DNA of 41,951 nucleotides from a virus. The notes beneath the pieces were generated by a model. That model was not told where the DNA came from and ran no database searches. It saw only the letters and a program-made list of their open reading frames with translations. Of the stretch, positions 29,468-39,443 are shown in pieces (position 1 is the stretch's first letter; each line of letters starts with the position of its first letter). The stretch is taken from positions 1 to 41,951 of the IMG/VR virus record IMGVR_UViG_3300042988_000048. The stretch is one strand, 5' to 3'. A program made the position numbers and the translations under genes.

Positions 29468-29621
29468 GCAAACCTATGCTATGATGGAGGCTCTACGTAA
29501 ACATTTAGCCATTAATGTTTATGAGACAGAGAAGACAACAGAAATTGTCTTACAGTTTAAGACAGGTGATGGTAAGGTACACCAGTTGTGCAACAGCTTT
29601 AAAGAAAAGGTAAAAGAATGA
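29457..29621 (+). CDS. Small protein, unknown (54 residues)
   Basis: An ATG at 29457 with AAGGA five bases upstream; overlaps the sigma factor stop. The protein (TNEQTYAMMEALRKHLAI) is helical then ends with charged LQFKTGDGKV. No family. It might act with the sigma factor, as anti-sigma factors are often neighbours, but nothing in it resembles one. Confidence 0.6.
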   Translation: MTNEQTYAMMEALRKHLAINVYETEKTTEIVLQFKTGDGKVHQLCNSFKEKVKE

Positions 29622-29800
29622 AAGTAACACTAATTAAAGAAAACGAAGACGGCTCAGCAGACTTTCAACTTGACAACGTTAGCCCTCAGCAAATGCAGCT
29701 AATTATCCAAACAGGTATGATTAAATTGCTAGAAGACGCTATTAGTAAGGCTGAGAAAGAAAAGAAAATCCCATCACTGTTTAAGAAAGACACGCTTTGA
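29618..29800 (+). CDS. Small protein, unknown (60 residues)
   Basis: A protein starting MKVTLIKENEDGSADFQLDN, ATGA-coupled to the gene before it. The strand-turn-strand start followed by a helical, lysine-rich C-terminus (EDAISKAEKEKKIPSLFKKD) resembles a small phage family of unknown function. The codons for ISKA contain an ATTAGTAAG near-match to the palindrome. Confidence 0.65.
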   Translation: MKVTLIKENEDGSADFQLDNVSPQQMQLIIQTGMIKLLEDAISKAEKEKKIPSLFKKDTL

Positions 29801-29814
29801 AATACGAAGATGTA

Positions 29815-30165
29815 ATGAGTACACAATATGGCGGCAATCATTACAAAGAACGTAAGATTCAGCCTTGGGAAGTGTGGGATGCGTATGACATGAATGGTTG
29901 GGAAGCTAGTGCTTTGAAATACCTATTACGTTATAAGGACAAGGGTAAGCCACTAGAAGACCTATACAAGTGTCGTCACAACATTGAATATTTAATTGCT
30001 CAACAAGAAAGGAAACTAAATGTACAAAATCAAACGAGTGAAGGGCAGTCTGCCAAAGTCTTTAAAGGGCTTGTATCTCAGCTACAACCAAGTTCGCAGT
30101 GCCCTACGCAAGTATCTGCGGAAACAGACAGAGCTGCCATCCGGTGTACATCTGACAGTAAGTGA
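29815..30165 (+). CDS. DUF3310 protein (T7 gp1.7-like nucleotide kinase type)
   Basis: A 116-residue protein with the DUF3310 core: QYGGNHYKERKIQPWEVWDA, then ALKYLLRYKDKGKPLEDLYK and HNIEYLIAQQ. T7 gp1.7, of this type, is a nucleotide kinase acting on thymidylate and GMP. The ATG at 29815 is chosen; the alternative TTG at 29797 would give a 4-nt overlap with the previous gene. The core ends at about residue 70, and the remaining 45 residues are read from DNA shared with the next gene in another frame. Confidence 0.82.
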   Translation: MSTQYGGNHYKERKIQPWEVWDAYDMNGWEASALKYLLRYKDKGKPLEDLYKCRHNIEYLIAQQERKLNVQNQTSEGQSAKVFKGLVSQLQPSSQCPTQVSAETDRAAIRCTSDSK

Positions 30166-30202
30166 GATGCGTATTATGGGCTTTGATATTATTAAGGCAT
30201 AA
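30020..30202 (+). CDS. Last early gene, small basic protein (60 residues)
   Basis: A basic protein (MYKIKRVKGSLPKSLKGLYL) with AAGGA six bases before the ATG. It overlaps the DUF3310 gene for 146 nt in another frame and looks like the genuine reading of that stretch. Its stop is followed at once by the bidirectional terminator. Function unknown. Confidence 0.6.
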   Translation: MYKIKRVKGSLPKSLKGLYLSYNQVRSALRKYLRKQTELPSGVHLTVSEMRIMGFDIIKA

Positions 30203-30203
30203 G

Positions 30204-30227
30204 AAAAGGGGCACTAAGCCCCTTTTT
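30204..30227. terminator. Bidirectional Rho-independent terminator between convergent operons
   Basis: AAAAGGGGC (30204-30212) pairs with GCCCCTTTT (30218-30226) around a five-base loop; T-runs lie on both strands (TTTTT on plus, TTTTCTT on minus). It starts one base after the last rightward stop and ends just before the last leftward stop. It separates the early operon from the late operon. Confidence 0.92.
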
Positions 30228-30827
30228 CTATTCCCCAATTTTCTTTTGTAACAAGGCATAAACCTCAATTACTTTACGTGGTTTGCCTGTTTGCTTATCA
30301 TAGAAAATATTCTTATTAGCTTTAACCTGTGCAGCATCTACGTGTTTAATAGCAGGAGCCATAGGTGGAGCAAGCAATAGCTTCTTAGCGCCTGTAGGCC
30401 CTAGAAAGTGTGCAGCATACAGTTGGGTATCTGTAGGCTCTGCTTTTAATGCTTTAGTTAATATCTTTCTATTCTCATCAGTATATAGTTCAGCTACCTT
30501 ACGAGACTTTTCAGGGTCTAGTCTATCTTCTAATCCATATCCTAAATTATACTTAGTGCTAAGTTCTCCCCATGTTTTCTTAACAAACTGGTGATGACCT
30601 ACGGCACTACTTGTCTTAGCTTTAGCAGCAACATCCCCACCACTTTCAGCATATTTCAAACGTTCGATATAATCAGGTTTCTTAGGAGCTTCAACAGCAG
30701 GTTGTACTAAAGGCGCAGCAGGTTGCTGCTTACCTCCAGACCTAAAGGCTTCAAACTCATCAGCGATACTAGTAACAGCATTGCCAACTGTACCTTTAAA
30801 CTTCTCAAATTCTGCAGCAATATCCAC
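30228..30827 (-). CDS. Lytic transglycosylase (SLT-type), probable virion-associated
   Basis: A 199-residue protein with an N-terminal proline/alanine linker and a lysozyme-like SLT domain. The catalytic Glu61 is in YAESGGD, followed by GHHQFVKKTWGEL, and LYAAHFLGPTGAKKLL fits the second conserved block. In T7 this activity is the N-terminal part of gp16; here it is a separate gene, the last of the late operon. It would cut the peptidoglycan during DNA entry. Confidence 0.82.
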   Translation of the reverse strand: MDIAAEFEKFKGTVGNAVTSIADEFEAFRSGGKQQPAAPLVQPAVEAPKKPDYIERLKYAESGGDVAAKAKTSSAVGHHQFVKKTWGELSTKYNLGYGLEDRLDPEKSRKVAELYTDENRKILTKALKAEPTDTQLYAAHFLGPTGAKKLLLAPPMAPAIKHVDAAQVKANKNIFYDKQTGKPRKVIEVYALLQKKIGE

Positions 30828-30829
30828 AT

Positions 30830-32950
30830 TTATTCTCCCACTGTATAGCCTTGAGCTTTCAATCCTTCAACTGCTTGGTCGATACTCATATTCTTAGAAG
30901 CAGCAAAGGCTGCAATGTCTGCCATAGTAGCCATCTTACCGCCTGTAGGTTGTTGTGTTGGAACAGCTTCTAATGTAAAGAATGGTTTATACTGTGTCTT
31001 ACCGTTAATTACGTCAGCATATTCACGAGCAATAGCAAGCTTATCTTTACCGCCGTCTACAATAAAGCGTGTGTTAACTAAGTTTAAAAGCAAAGGACTG
31101 GCTTTACGACGGAACTCTGCCATAGCCGCATCTTCAGCCTGTGATTGAGCCATACCTCCACCGTAGATGTTAGTCTGTTGCTTTAATACAACTAAATCAC
31201 CAGCACTATTAACACCTACAGCAATGTCTGTATCTAAACCAGCTTTATTCTTAACACCTTCTTTAATGCTATTAATAGCACGAATAGCTTCAAGTGTGTT
31301 ACGACTTACAGCATCTTTAACAACACCTTGTGTAGTTGGGTCTAGTTGTGCAAACTTAGGCTGCATCTTGTGTGCTTCAGTTGCCAATTGAGAAGAATTA
31401 GCACCTTCAAGAACACCAATAGACATACCACTCTTTAAGTAATTAACTTGTTGTTTAGTTAATGTGTTGTTTTGAGCAGCATCCAAAGCAGCGGTAGCAT
31501 TAGCCATAACAACTGAATGCACTGCACGTTTATCTTCTCTAGCCATTGTAGCTGGAATAGCAGGTACTTCTCCAGTTTCACCTACGTTTTGAACATACAG
31601 TGCAACACTACCAAGTTTGTTATTAGTAGCGTTTAGTGTTTTACCTGTAGCTTCAACTTGACCATAGGCTTCATCTAAAATACGAACAACATCAGGATTG
31701 GTTTTCTGTAGCTGATCTTTGTTTAACATGTATTGACGAATAACGTCTTGACCAAAACCTTGAATGTGTTTCAATGTTAAGTCTAAATACAATGCTTGTT
31801 TAGCTTGCACTTCTTTACCGTATTTGTGCATAACCAAAGACTGAGCAGTGATGGTGTTCTTATCACCCCAACGCTCTTCTTCTACAGCTGCCTGTGCATC
31901 AATGTAACGCTTCATTTCCTGAAACTTAGTGTCACTAATTTTATTACGTGCAGCAAAGTCATTCAATGTCATCATGGCATATTGCTTACCACGCTGTACA
32001 AACGCTAAGTTTTGTTTAGTCCACAACTCAGCTTCAGCAGCTAGTTCAGCACTGCTACTAGGGTCGCCTTTTTGAATCATGTAGTTGATACGATTCTGAA
32101 ACTTAGTTTGTTGATCTGCGCTACTAGTAACAGTCATAACACTGTCAACAACGTTACCTTGTACCAACGCAGCAAGACCGGGCTTTAGATTGTCTACTTC
32201 CCTGTCACCATACACTTCTGCATTTTTAATGCTATCTTGTACGGCTTGTGTTTGTTGTCGAATACGTTTTAATTCATTATGGTCAGCACGTAGACGAGCA
32301 AACTCCTCAGGCTGATTTACGCTCAACTGATATAGTTCAAGTTGTGTCTTTCCTTGTGTGTCAGACATTTCTTTAAGGTCATTAGCCAACAGCTGTTGTT
32401 GGAACTTAGCACTTTCTTGACCACCGCCAGCTAAATCACGTTTAACAGTTGCTTGAATATAATAGGCATCAGCACCCGGAACACCTGTCTCAGTAGCAAA
32501 GATTTCACGTACTTTATTAGCTAAGTGTGGATACTTAACCATATACTTACGTGCTTCTAATGAAACTTGTGTAACATAATCTTCAGGGCGAATACCTCCA
32601 GCAGCACGTTCTTTAAGCTGTGCAATACGTGTATTAAGACCTGCTAAGGCATCTTCACTTCCTGCAGCATTCTCTTTACCAATCTTATCAGCAATTGACT
32701 GCAGCTCATTAGCTTGTTTAAAATCTTCATTACGTTGAATGTAGGTTTTACCTTCTTCTTCAGCTTTAGTGCGAATTTCATTTAATGCAGAACGTTCACT
32801 AGCCGCTTCAAAAATATTAATACCTTGCTTTAAACTTTCACCAATAGTTTTAGTCATCTCTGCATTCATACGAGATGCTTCTTGTAAACTAGCTACGTCA
32901 GCAGTTGCAGGGTTTACTGTTTGTGTTAGGTCTTGACGATAAGTAGCCAT
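30830..32950 (-). CDS. Internal virion protein (T7 gp15-like position)
   Basis: A 706-residue, mostly helical, glutamine- and alanine-rich protein (QDLTQTVNPATADVASLQEA at the start). T7-like phages place a helical core protein of this size between gp14 and gp16 equivalents; in this genome it comes after the giant protein. It would be ejected into the host with DNA as part of the channel. Call by size, composition and position; no catalytic motif. Confidence 0.7.
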   Translation of the reverse strand: MATYRQDLTQTVNPATADVASLQEASRMNAEMTKTIGESLKQGINIFEAASERSALNEIRTKAEEEGKTYIQRNEDFKQANELQSIADKIGKENAAGSEDALAGLNTRIAQLKERAAGGIRPEDYVTQVSLEARKYMVKYPHLANKVREIFATETGVPGADAYYIQATVKRDLAGGGQESAKFQQQLLANDLKEMSDTQGKTQLELYQLSVNQPEEFARLRADHNELKRIRQQTQAVQDSIKNAEVYGDREVDNLKPGLAALVQGNVVDSVMTVTSSADQQTKFQNRINYMIQKGDPSSSAELAAEAELWTKQNLAFVQRGKQYAMMTLNDFAARNKISDTKFQEMKRYIDAQAAVEEERWGDKNTITAQSLVMHKYGKEVQAKQALYLDLTLKHIQGFGQDVIRQYMLNKDQLQKTNPDVVRILDEAYGQVEATGKTLNATNNKLGSVALYVQNVGETGEVPAIPATMAREDKRAVHSVVMANATAALDAAQNNTLTKQQVNYLKSGMSIGVLEGANSSQLATEAHKMQPKFAQLDPTTQGVVKDAVSRNTLEAIRAINSIKEGVKNKAGLDTDIAVGVNSAGDLVVLKQQTNIYGGGMAQSQAEDAAMAEFRRKASPLLLNLVNTRFIVDGGKDKLAIAREYADVINGKTQYKPFFTLEAVPTQQPTGGKMATMADIAAFAASKNMSIDQAVEGLKAQGYTVGE

Positions 32951-32951
32951 A

Positions 32952-35900
32952 TTAATCCTTGTATGGGTTGTTATTTACAATGAAGTCAGCGCCTTCCATA
33001 TCCTTACGCATATCTTCAATAATTAGACGTTGTGTTTGTGACCATTGTGGCACTTCTACAGAATATTTATACAATTGTCCAAACGCATAAGCATCCTTAG
33101 TAAACGGAGCCATAGCCATTTGAATTGCATTAATATAGTAGGTGTAGCTTTCTTTATCACCGTTACGTAACGCTGTGTAAGCTAACATTCTATAGTGTCC
33201 AATTTCTTTGCCAACATCTTTAATTGTTTGCTCATATTCTTGTTTAGATTTAAATAATGTCTTTAAATCTGCCTCTTGTACAGGAGGAATACCCATACCA
33301 TAAGCATACACTTCTAAATCAGACATACGGTATTTATCTACACCACTATCTGTTTTTAAAGCGTTAAAGTTTGATGATGCAATGTAGGCTTTCTGTGCAT
33401 TATTTAAACTAGAGAATCCACCAGCAAGTTCTTTCATAGCTGCTTTAGTAGAGTCCATAGTTACGCCACCATACCTAAACATATTAATAGCGTCACCTGT
33501 CTTACCTAACAAGCGTGTAATAGCAAAACCTGAAGGGCCAGCTAATGCTGCTACTAAGGTTTTCTTAGGGTCAGTTAGTCCATCAAACACATCTTTATAG
33601 TAGTTGAACGAACCAAACGTAGAACCAATTGCAAGCTTAGCTTCACCTTCTGTTAAATGGTAGATAGCGCCAGCAAAGAATCCTTGTAAAATTGTTAGCT
33701 TAGTGCCTTCATCTTGGTCTTTAAACCATTCGTTAGTCCACTCATCAGGCAACATACCCCAACCAGCAGTACCTAGAAGCATTGTATGTCCTAAGATTAG
33801 GCGCACAGCTTCATTACGTGTAAACACACGCTCGTTACCACCTAGAGAATGTACAGCATTAAGAAGCAATTTAACTTGATACTGTGTGTATTGTGTAGGA
33901 ATTGCTTTCCAACCTTTTTGCCAGCTAGTAGTGTTAGCCCTAGTCATGTTTTGTGTAAGGTCGTCTTGGCGTGCTAACATCTCAGCAACAGCATCGTCTG
34001 TCCACCAAGCTTTGTTAGGGTTATTAGTAATCCACTCACGACGAGCAATGTCAAAACTAACTAAACGTGAATAACCTTCACCAGCATTAAATGGTGCAGC
34101 ACTAATTTGTCCAGCAACACGTGTAGCACCGTTGAACAAACCAAACTTACCACCTTCAGCACCCCACATACTGTTGTGACCAATACCGTCAATTAAACCA
34201 GAACGACGAATAGTTTGTACAGCTAATACAAACTCATCTTCAGACATTCCTAAACCTAAGTTAGTAAGCTTGTTAGCTTTAGCTACATTACGCCAAATAG
34301 ATTCATTATCTGACATTAGTGCCATAGCATACAATGAACTTGTCTTAGATGCAGGAAGTCCGTGTAATGGGCTAATAACAACAGCGTTAAAAGCGTTCAT
34401 ACCTTGCATAAATAAATGCTTTAGGTTGAACATACCTTGGAATGTGTGGAACGCAATTGTACGAGCGTATTTAGGCCAATCACTACTTTGACGCATAAAT
34501 GCACCAATAGTGTGCATAGCAGGAGTGTCAACACGTGCCTCAAAAGCTTCAGATAGTTGACGAGCTTTACCCACCCACATCTTCTCTTCTTCAGTCATAA
34601 TGTTCATTTGATCTACTAAGTAGTCTTGAACACGTTTAGCAACTTGTAGACGCTTAATATCACCGTAGTATTCTTTGTGCGACAACATCTCTGTAAACGC
34701 ACGTTCTGGTGTCATAGCTTGTACATGCTTAGGGAAATCAGCATAGAAGGTTTTAAACCATTTGTACACATGTGCTTCACGCCATTCAGCAGAAGAGGCT
34801 ACGAATGCAGTGTTACTAATTTCACTAGCAATAGAATCTAGCGGGTTGAGAGTATTCTCAGCACCAGATACGCTAGCAATACGTTCACCACGTTGCTTAC
34901 CTAACAAACCACCTAAACCAGTGAAGCTATTTAAATAGTCATCATCTGTACGGTTGTACAGTACCTGAGCTTTAGGGTTAGCACCAAACTCACCATTATG
35001 TAAACTAGCTAAGAAATCCTCACCTTTCCAACCGAATGGTTGCATTAGTTCAGTAGCTTTAGTAACAGTTAGCTGTTCGGCTTTAAACAGGTCTACAGCC
35101 TCGTTAAACGCATTGACGTATGCCTTACCCTGTTTAGCGTTACTAGCCGTTCTATGCGTCATTAATTGCTCTACATCAACACCATCAATGTTGTGCAAGC
35201 CTTTAATCTTAACAAAGTATTCGTCAGAATAATTACGGCTATATTCACCTGTACGATAAGGCAATACAGAAGTAAGTTCTTCCATACGCACATCAGAAGA
35301 TTTCACAGCAATGTGTGAATACTTCTTAGTACCTACAGACATGGGTGTAGCAAGTTCAAACACTAAGCTATCACGAACCAACTCATCCGTAACCATTACT
35401 TGTTTTGCATCAGATAGGTCGTAGATAAACCGAGCATTAATTTGCTCAGTACTACTAATAACACGACCAATTGTTCTAGGTGCAGTTAATGGAACAATGG
35501 TTGGGTTGATATTTAAGTTTTTAAAGTTTTTCTTTGTATAGATGCGTGTAAGCGTATTATCACGCATAGCCCACATAACATCACGTAATTCACGTACTGT
35601 GTGATAGGCTTCTCGTGTACGTTGGTTTAGACCTTCACCAGCTAATTCCATGTCAGTAAATACTTTACCTTCTTGGTCGCCCTTAACAAGCACACTGTCT
35701 AACATAACTCGTTCTTCACGGCTTAAACGCTCAATAGGTTTACGTACAAAATCTGTCAACAATTTTGTATAACGACTACCTGCGTGTACACCTACAACAC
35801 GTTGGTTGTATTGTTCGCTAGAAGTACCTAAGTTCCAATCACCTAATGAAAGTTTAACTGTACTGTTAATATCACGGTCAGTGTACACAGATGTTTTATC

Positions 35901-38900
35901 AAACGTAACAGTTTGTTTTACATCTTCTTTAATTAACCAGCCGTGTTTTAAACCAGACTTAGCAGCCTCATATGCTGCCAATTGTTCTTCAATAAATGAA
36001 ATTTCATCTTGTAAATCTGCAGCAGAAGGCTTAATATCTTGCGACATTTTAGCTAATGCAGAAGTTAAAGTACGAGCTTCATACTTACCAGCATCAATTG
36101 CTTTGATGTGGGCATTTAAAAACTCAGATACTTTTTTATTAGCGCCAATTAAAACTTTACCACCAAACATTGCTTGAATGTTGGAAGCAATTTCTTTAAT
36201 TCCGTTAACTAAACCAGCAAAAGTTTTACCGAGAATTGACGTAGGTACTTCATCAGTAAAGGCCCATTTAGCAAAGTTCTCAGCAAAGAATTCTTCATAG
36301 CTGTTTAACCAGTTGTGAAGTTCTTTTTCATGCTTTAGATAAGCGGCTTTATCGCCTTTAAAATAATTAGATACCCATTGGTTTAGTAAATATTTATCAC
36401 CTTGGGTAATGTTACGATACTCAAACAACGCCTCCATAGGCAATGCTTTAGTAATGTCAAGTTTATATTTATTACCTGTGCCTGTTTCAGTAAAAGGAAG
36501 TTTCTTCTCACGCAACCATGTGCGGAACAATCCTTTAAACTGCTCACCATGTTGTACTTGAAAAGCAAATGCAAAGGCGTGTGCATACTCATGGGCAAAT
36601 AGCTCCATGTGTTTTTGAATCTTAGTAGCTTCATTTACTTTAGTAGCTGATAAACTGTCACGCATAACAATAACACTGCCATAACGAGTAGGCATATGTA
36701 ATGCTTCTGCAGCACCGTTGTTAATAAAGCTAGTGTGTAAATTGGCAAACAGTTTATCTGTTTTACCCATCTCTACTAAGTCACTTGCTTGTACCACAAT
36801 AAGCTTGTGGTTTTCCATACCTAAGCGTTTACCTAAGTTATTTACAAACGAACTAATGTAGCTACTTTGTACTGTAGAGCTATGTAACACTCCACCAGTA
36901 GAAGCAAGCTTACTAGTCTTATTAGCAAACAAATCACGAGCAATATCATCATTTAGTAATGAAGGATTGTCCCACCACTTGTCTGAAGCAGCAGGAGCAA
37001 ATGATTCTTTAAAACCATACTCATCAATTGTTTTACTTAATGTAGGAAATTCAGCACGACGTTCTGGATACTTCAACCAAAACGCCAAACCATCTGCCAT
37101 AAGTTCTTCAACTGTATCAGCATGTTTTGCGTGATGTTCCCAAACATACGGACGATATTCTTTAGAAACTGTGCGTAATTCCTTAAACAATTCTTTTGAC
37201 GAAGGTGATTTAGGATTAGGTAATCCAGTAGCACCACGCCAAAACGCATGAGCAAACTCGTGTGCTTTTACATCTGCTTTTGAATTACCATGTTTAACCA
37301 TGAATGCAGCTTCATCCATGTCCGCAATAGTAATGTTATATTTACCATCGCCGCCACTTACTGCACTACGTTCACCTACACTAATTTTATAACCACGATC
37401 AGCAATAAGTTCGTCAATACGTGTTTCCCACGACTTAGTAGTAGGAACTAATAACTCTTCTGCTAGTAGTGCAAGCTTAGCATCACGTTGCATTTGTAGT
37501 GTTTTAACAACACTTTCTTCAACTAAGAAACCTGTGTTAGTTGTATCAGGAACAATAGACACATTACGACCAGCATAAATAGTATCCACTGCAACTTGTG
37601 CAGCTTCTTTAGTTACATAAGCTGACGCATTGGCAGGTTTATAGTAGACAGTGCCACCTACTGATAAACCGTCCTCAGACACACCTAATACAGCATTATG
37701 TACTGTAGGATTGTTAGCTGTAGAATAGACGTGTTTAATTGCTTCTAACTCGGCAGCTACATCAGCATTACCGTTGATAGAAACAGTGTTTTGTAAAGCT
37801 TGACGTAGTTCTAATGCTTTAGCACGTACAGCTTCGCTGCTACCTGTTACAGCAGCAGTTACAGCATCAGGCAACATTTTAGATGCACCTAATGATACAA
37901 GCTTAGTTAAATCCATTACAGCAGACACACCAGTAACTTCAGCTGCTACAATACCTGCAGCAGCTACTTGTTCTTTACGTGCCATACTAGCTAATGTTTC
38001 AGCAGTAGTACCTGCCTCTACAAGAGCTTTACCACCAGATTCAGCTAATGTACGGCTAGCAGTTGTTAGACGAGAAGCACTAGTAAGTTTAGCACCTACT
38101 CGTAAGCCCACACCTAAAGCCTGTACTGGCAATAAAGCAACACCTGCTCTATCCAACCAATCACCAACACCACCAATTTCTAAATCTTCACCACTTAATA
38201 CGTTACTAATAATACTTGAGATATGTAGTTTATTAGTTGCAATAGTGCTATTTAAATCTTTAAGTAACATGTCCAACCAAGGAAGTTTTTCCTCAGGAGG
38301 TAATGTTTTAAAAGTATTTTGAAGCATTGTGTACAGTTGATTACGAGTAGTCATCAACGACACATCTTCTTCTGTAATGCCATATTTAGGATTTGCTAAC
38401 AATAGTTTTTGAATAGCATAACCTTGCAACGGGCCAACAGGAGACACTTCATGCAACAAACTAACACCATAATTTACAGGTGATAGTTTCATAGAATCTT
38501 CTACTGTGCGTTCCATGTTAGCCATAGACGCAAGTTCAGAAGATACTTTCTCACGTTTATTAGTAATGTCTTCAACACTGTTGTTATTAATAACGTTAAT
38601 GTCAGCAGACACCACATCAAAAGACTTACGTGCTAAATCACGTGTCTTACTATAAACTTCTTCATACGTAGAAGACGCAGCCTTACTGTACATATCAGCA
38701 CGTACCTTCATTTCAGATAGTGCTTGTGCAACCATAGCTACTTCACCTTTAGCAGCAGCTTTTTTAGCAATTGTTTCGTCCATAGCATGTAGCTCAGGAG
38801 CGTGTTCTTGCCATGCTTGATCTACAGTTGTTTTGTAGTCAATTGGTTTTTCTGGGTCAACTTTAGTTTCACCAGCAGCAGTATTAATAATACCTGCTAA

Positions 38901-39002
38901 AACTTTATATTTGCTACTAGGCACAGGAGATGACACAACAGCATCGTCTTCTGTGTATAGCGGCTCTTCGGAAGGAATATCTTCTACGTATAGGTCTGTC
39001 AT
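32952..39002 (-). CDS. Giant internal virion protein (gp16-like) with two zincin motifs
   Basis: A 2016-residue protein in the position of T7 gp16. The N-terminal 560 residues are helical, with an alanine-rich stretch around 300-390. Two metalloprotease-like sites follow: HEFAH at 581-585 with downstream EELMADGLAFW near 632-642, and HEYAH at 804-808 with downstream YEEFFAENFAKW near 902-913. Both have the zincin H-E-x-x-H plus later Glu arrangement. The rest is a long helical C-terminus, as in ejected channel proteins. The lytic transglycosylase that T7 gp16 carries is a separate gene here. The protease activity is inferred from motifs. Confidence 0.8.
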   Translation of the reverse strand: MTDLYVEDIPSEEPLYTEDDAVVSSPVPSSKYKVLAGIINTAAGETKVDPEKPIDYKTTVDQAWQEHAPELHAMDETIAKKAAAKGEVAMVAQALSEMKVRADMYSKAASSTYEEVYSKTRDLARKSFDVVSADINVINNNSVEDITNKREKVSSELASMANMERTVEDSMKLSPVNYGVSLLHEVSPVGPLQGYAIQKLLLANPKYGITEEDVSLMTTRNQLYTMLQNTFKTLPPEEKLPWLDMLLKDLNSTIATNKLHISSIISNVLSGEDLEIGGVGDWLDRAGVALLPVQALGVGLRVGAKLTSASRLTTASRTLAESGGKALVEAGTTAETLASMARKEQVAAAGIVAAEVTGVSAVMDLTKLVSLGASKMLPDAVTAAVTGSSEAVRAKALELRQALQNTVSINGNADVAAELEAIKHVYSTANNPTVHNAVLGVSEDGLSVGGTVYYKPANASAYVTKEAAQVAVDTIYAGRNVSIVPDTTNTGFLVEESVVKTLQMQRDAKLALLAEELLVPTTKSWETRIDELIADRGYKISVGERSAVSGGDGKYNITIADMDEAAFMVKHGNSKADVKAHEFAHAFWRGATGLPNPKSPSSKELFKELRTVSKEYRPYVWEHHAKHADTVEELMADGLAFWLKYPERRAEFPTLSKTIDEYGFKESFAPAASDKWWDNPSLLNDDIARDLFANKTSKLASTGGVLHSSTVQSSYISSFVNNLGKRLGMENHKLIVVQASDLVEMGKTDKLFANLHTSFINNGAAEALHMPTRYGSVIVMRDSLSATKVNEATKIQKHMELFAHEYAHAFAFAFQVQHGEQFKGLFRTWLREKKLPFTETGTGNKYKLDITKALPMEALFEYRNITQGDKYLLNQWVSNYFKGDKAAYLKHEKELHNWLNSYEEFFAENFAKWAFTDEVPTSILGKTFAGLVNGIKEIASNIQAMFGGKVLIGANKKVSEFLNAHIKAIDAGKYEARTLTSALAKMSQDIKPSAADLQDEISFIEEQLAAYEAAKSGLKHGWLIKEDVKQTVTFDKTSVYTDRDINSTVKLSLGDWNLGTSSEQYNQRVVGVHAGSRYTKLLTDFVRKPIERLSREERVMLDSVLVKGDQEGKVFTDMELAGEGLNQRTREAYHTVRELRDVMWAMRDNTLTRIYTKKNFKNLNINPTIVPLTAPRTIGRVISSTEQINARFIYDLSDAKQVMVTDELVRDSLVFELATPMSVGTKKYSHIAVKSSDVRMEELTSVLPYRTGEYSRNYSDEYFVKIKGLHNIDGVDVEQLMTHRTASNAKQGKAYVNAFNEAVDLFKAEQLTVTKATELMQPFGWKGEDFLASLHNGEFGANPKAQVLYNRTDDDYLNSFTGLGGLLGKQRGERIASVSGAENTLNPLDSIASEISNTAFVASSAEWREAHVYKWFKTFYADFPKHVQAMTPERAFTEMLSHKEYYGDIKRLQVAKRVQDYLVDQMNIMTEEEKMWVGKARQLSEAFEARVDTPAMHTIGAFMRQSSDWPKYARTIAFHTFQGMFNLKHLFMQGMNAFNAVVISPLHGLPASKTSSLYAMALMSDNESIWRNVAKANKLTNLGLGMSEDEFVLAVQTIRRSGLIDGIGHNSMWGAEGGKFGLFNGATRVAGQISAAPFNAGEGYSRLVSFDIARREWITNNPNKAWWTDDAVAEMLARQDDLTQNMTRANTTSWQKGWKAIPTQYTQYQVKLLLNAVHSLGGNERVFTRNEAVRLILGHTMLLGTAGWGMLPDEWTNEWFKDQDEGTKLTILQGFFAGAIYHLTEGEAKLAIGSTFGSFNYYKDVFDGLTDPKKTLVAALAGPSGFAITRLLGKTGDAINMFRYGGVTMDSTKAAMKELAGGFSSLNNAQKAYIASSNFNALKTDSGVDKYRMSDLEVYAYGMGIPPVQEADLKTLFKSKQEYEQTIKDVGKEIGHYRMLAYTALRNGDKESYTYYINAIQMAMAPFTKDAYAFGQLYKYSVEVPQWSQTQRLIIEDMRKDMEGADFIVNNNPYKD

Positions 39003-39442
39003 TAAATAAATCCTGCTCGTTTAGCACCTGCAGTACCTGCAGTTGAAGCCACATCACGGATAACACCGTAGATTGCAGCATCAGTTTGTGCTTGTGAACG
39101 ATCTAATGCAGCAGTTGAAATAGCTGTATTTTGCTCTGCAATTTGTTGCATATATTGTAAATTACCAGACAGCTGACTTCCAGCACTAGCAACACCACCC
39201 GCTACAGCACTACCGCCTGTACCACCAGTTAAAGCAGCTTGGTTGACCATTGAACTTTGTGCAATACGCGTAGCTCTAATTTGTTCACGAACACCTCGGA
39301 TGTTCTGAATATCAGCACGTTTTTGTTCTGCTTTAAACTGACGTTCAGACGCAGCTTGTGCGTCTTTAGTTGCTTCAATTTGCTTATATGTACTATACGC
39401 ATACGTACCAATTGCAACATATGCGGTTACTGCGCCTGTCAT
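39002..39442 (-). CDS. Internal virion protein (T7 gp14-like)
   Basis: A 146-residue protein with a hydrophobic N-terminus (MTGAVTAYVAIGTYAYST) then long glutamine- and alanine-rich helices, as in gp14-type ejection proteins that enter the host outer membrane. The ATG at 39442 is chosen over 39460 because AAGGA lies seven bases upstream. A glycine/alanine stretch (GGTGGSAVAGGVASAG) occurs at about 75-90. Its start lies one base after the stop of the cupin-SET gene. Confidence 0.72.
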   Translation of the reverse strand: MTGAVTAYVAIGTYAYSTYKQIEATKDAQAASERQFKAEQKRADIQNIRGVREQIRATRIAQSSMVNQAALTGGTGGSAVAGGVASAGSQLSGNLQYMQQIAEQNTAISTAALDRSQAQTDAAIYGVIRDVASTAGTAGAKRAGFI

Positions 39443-39443
39443 G

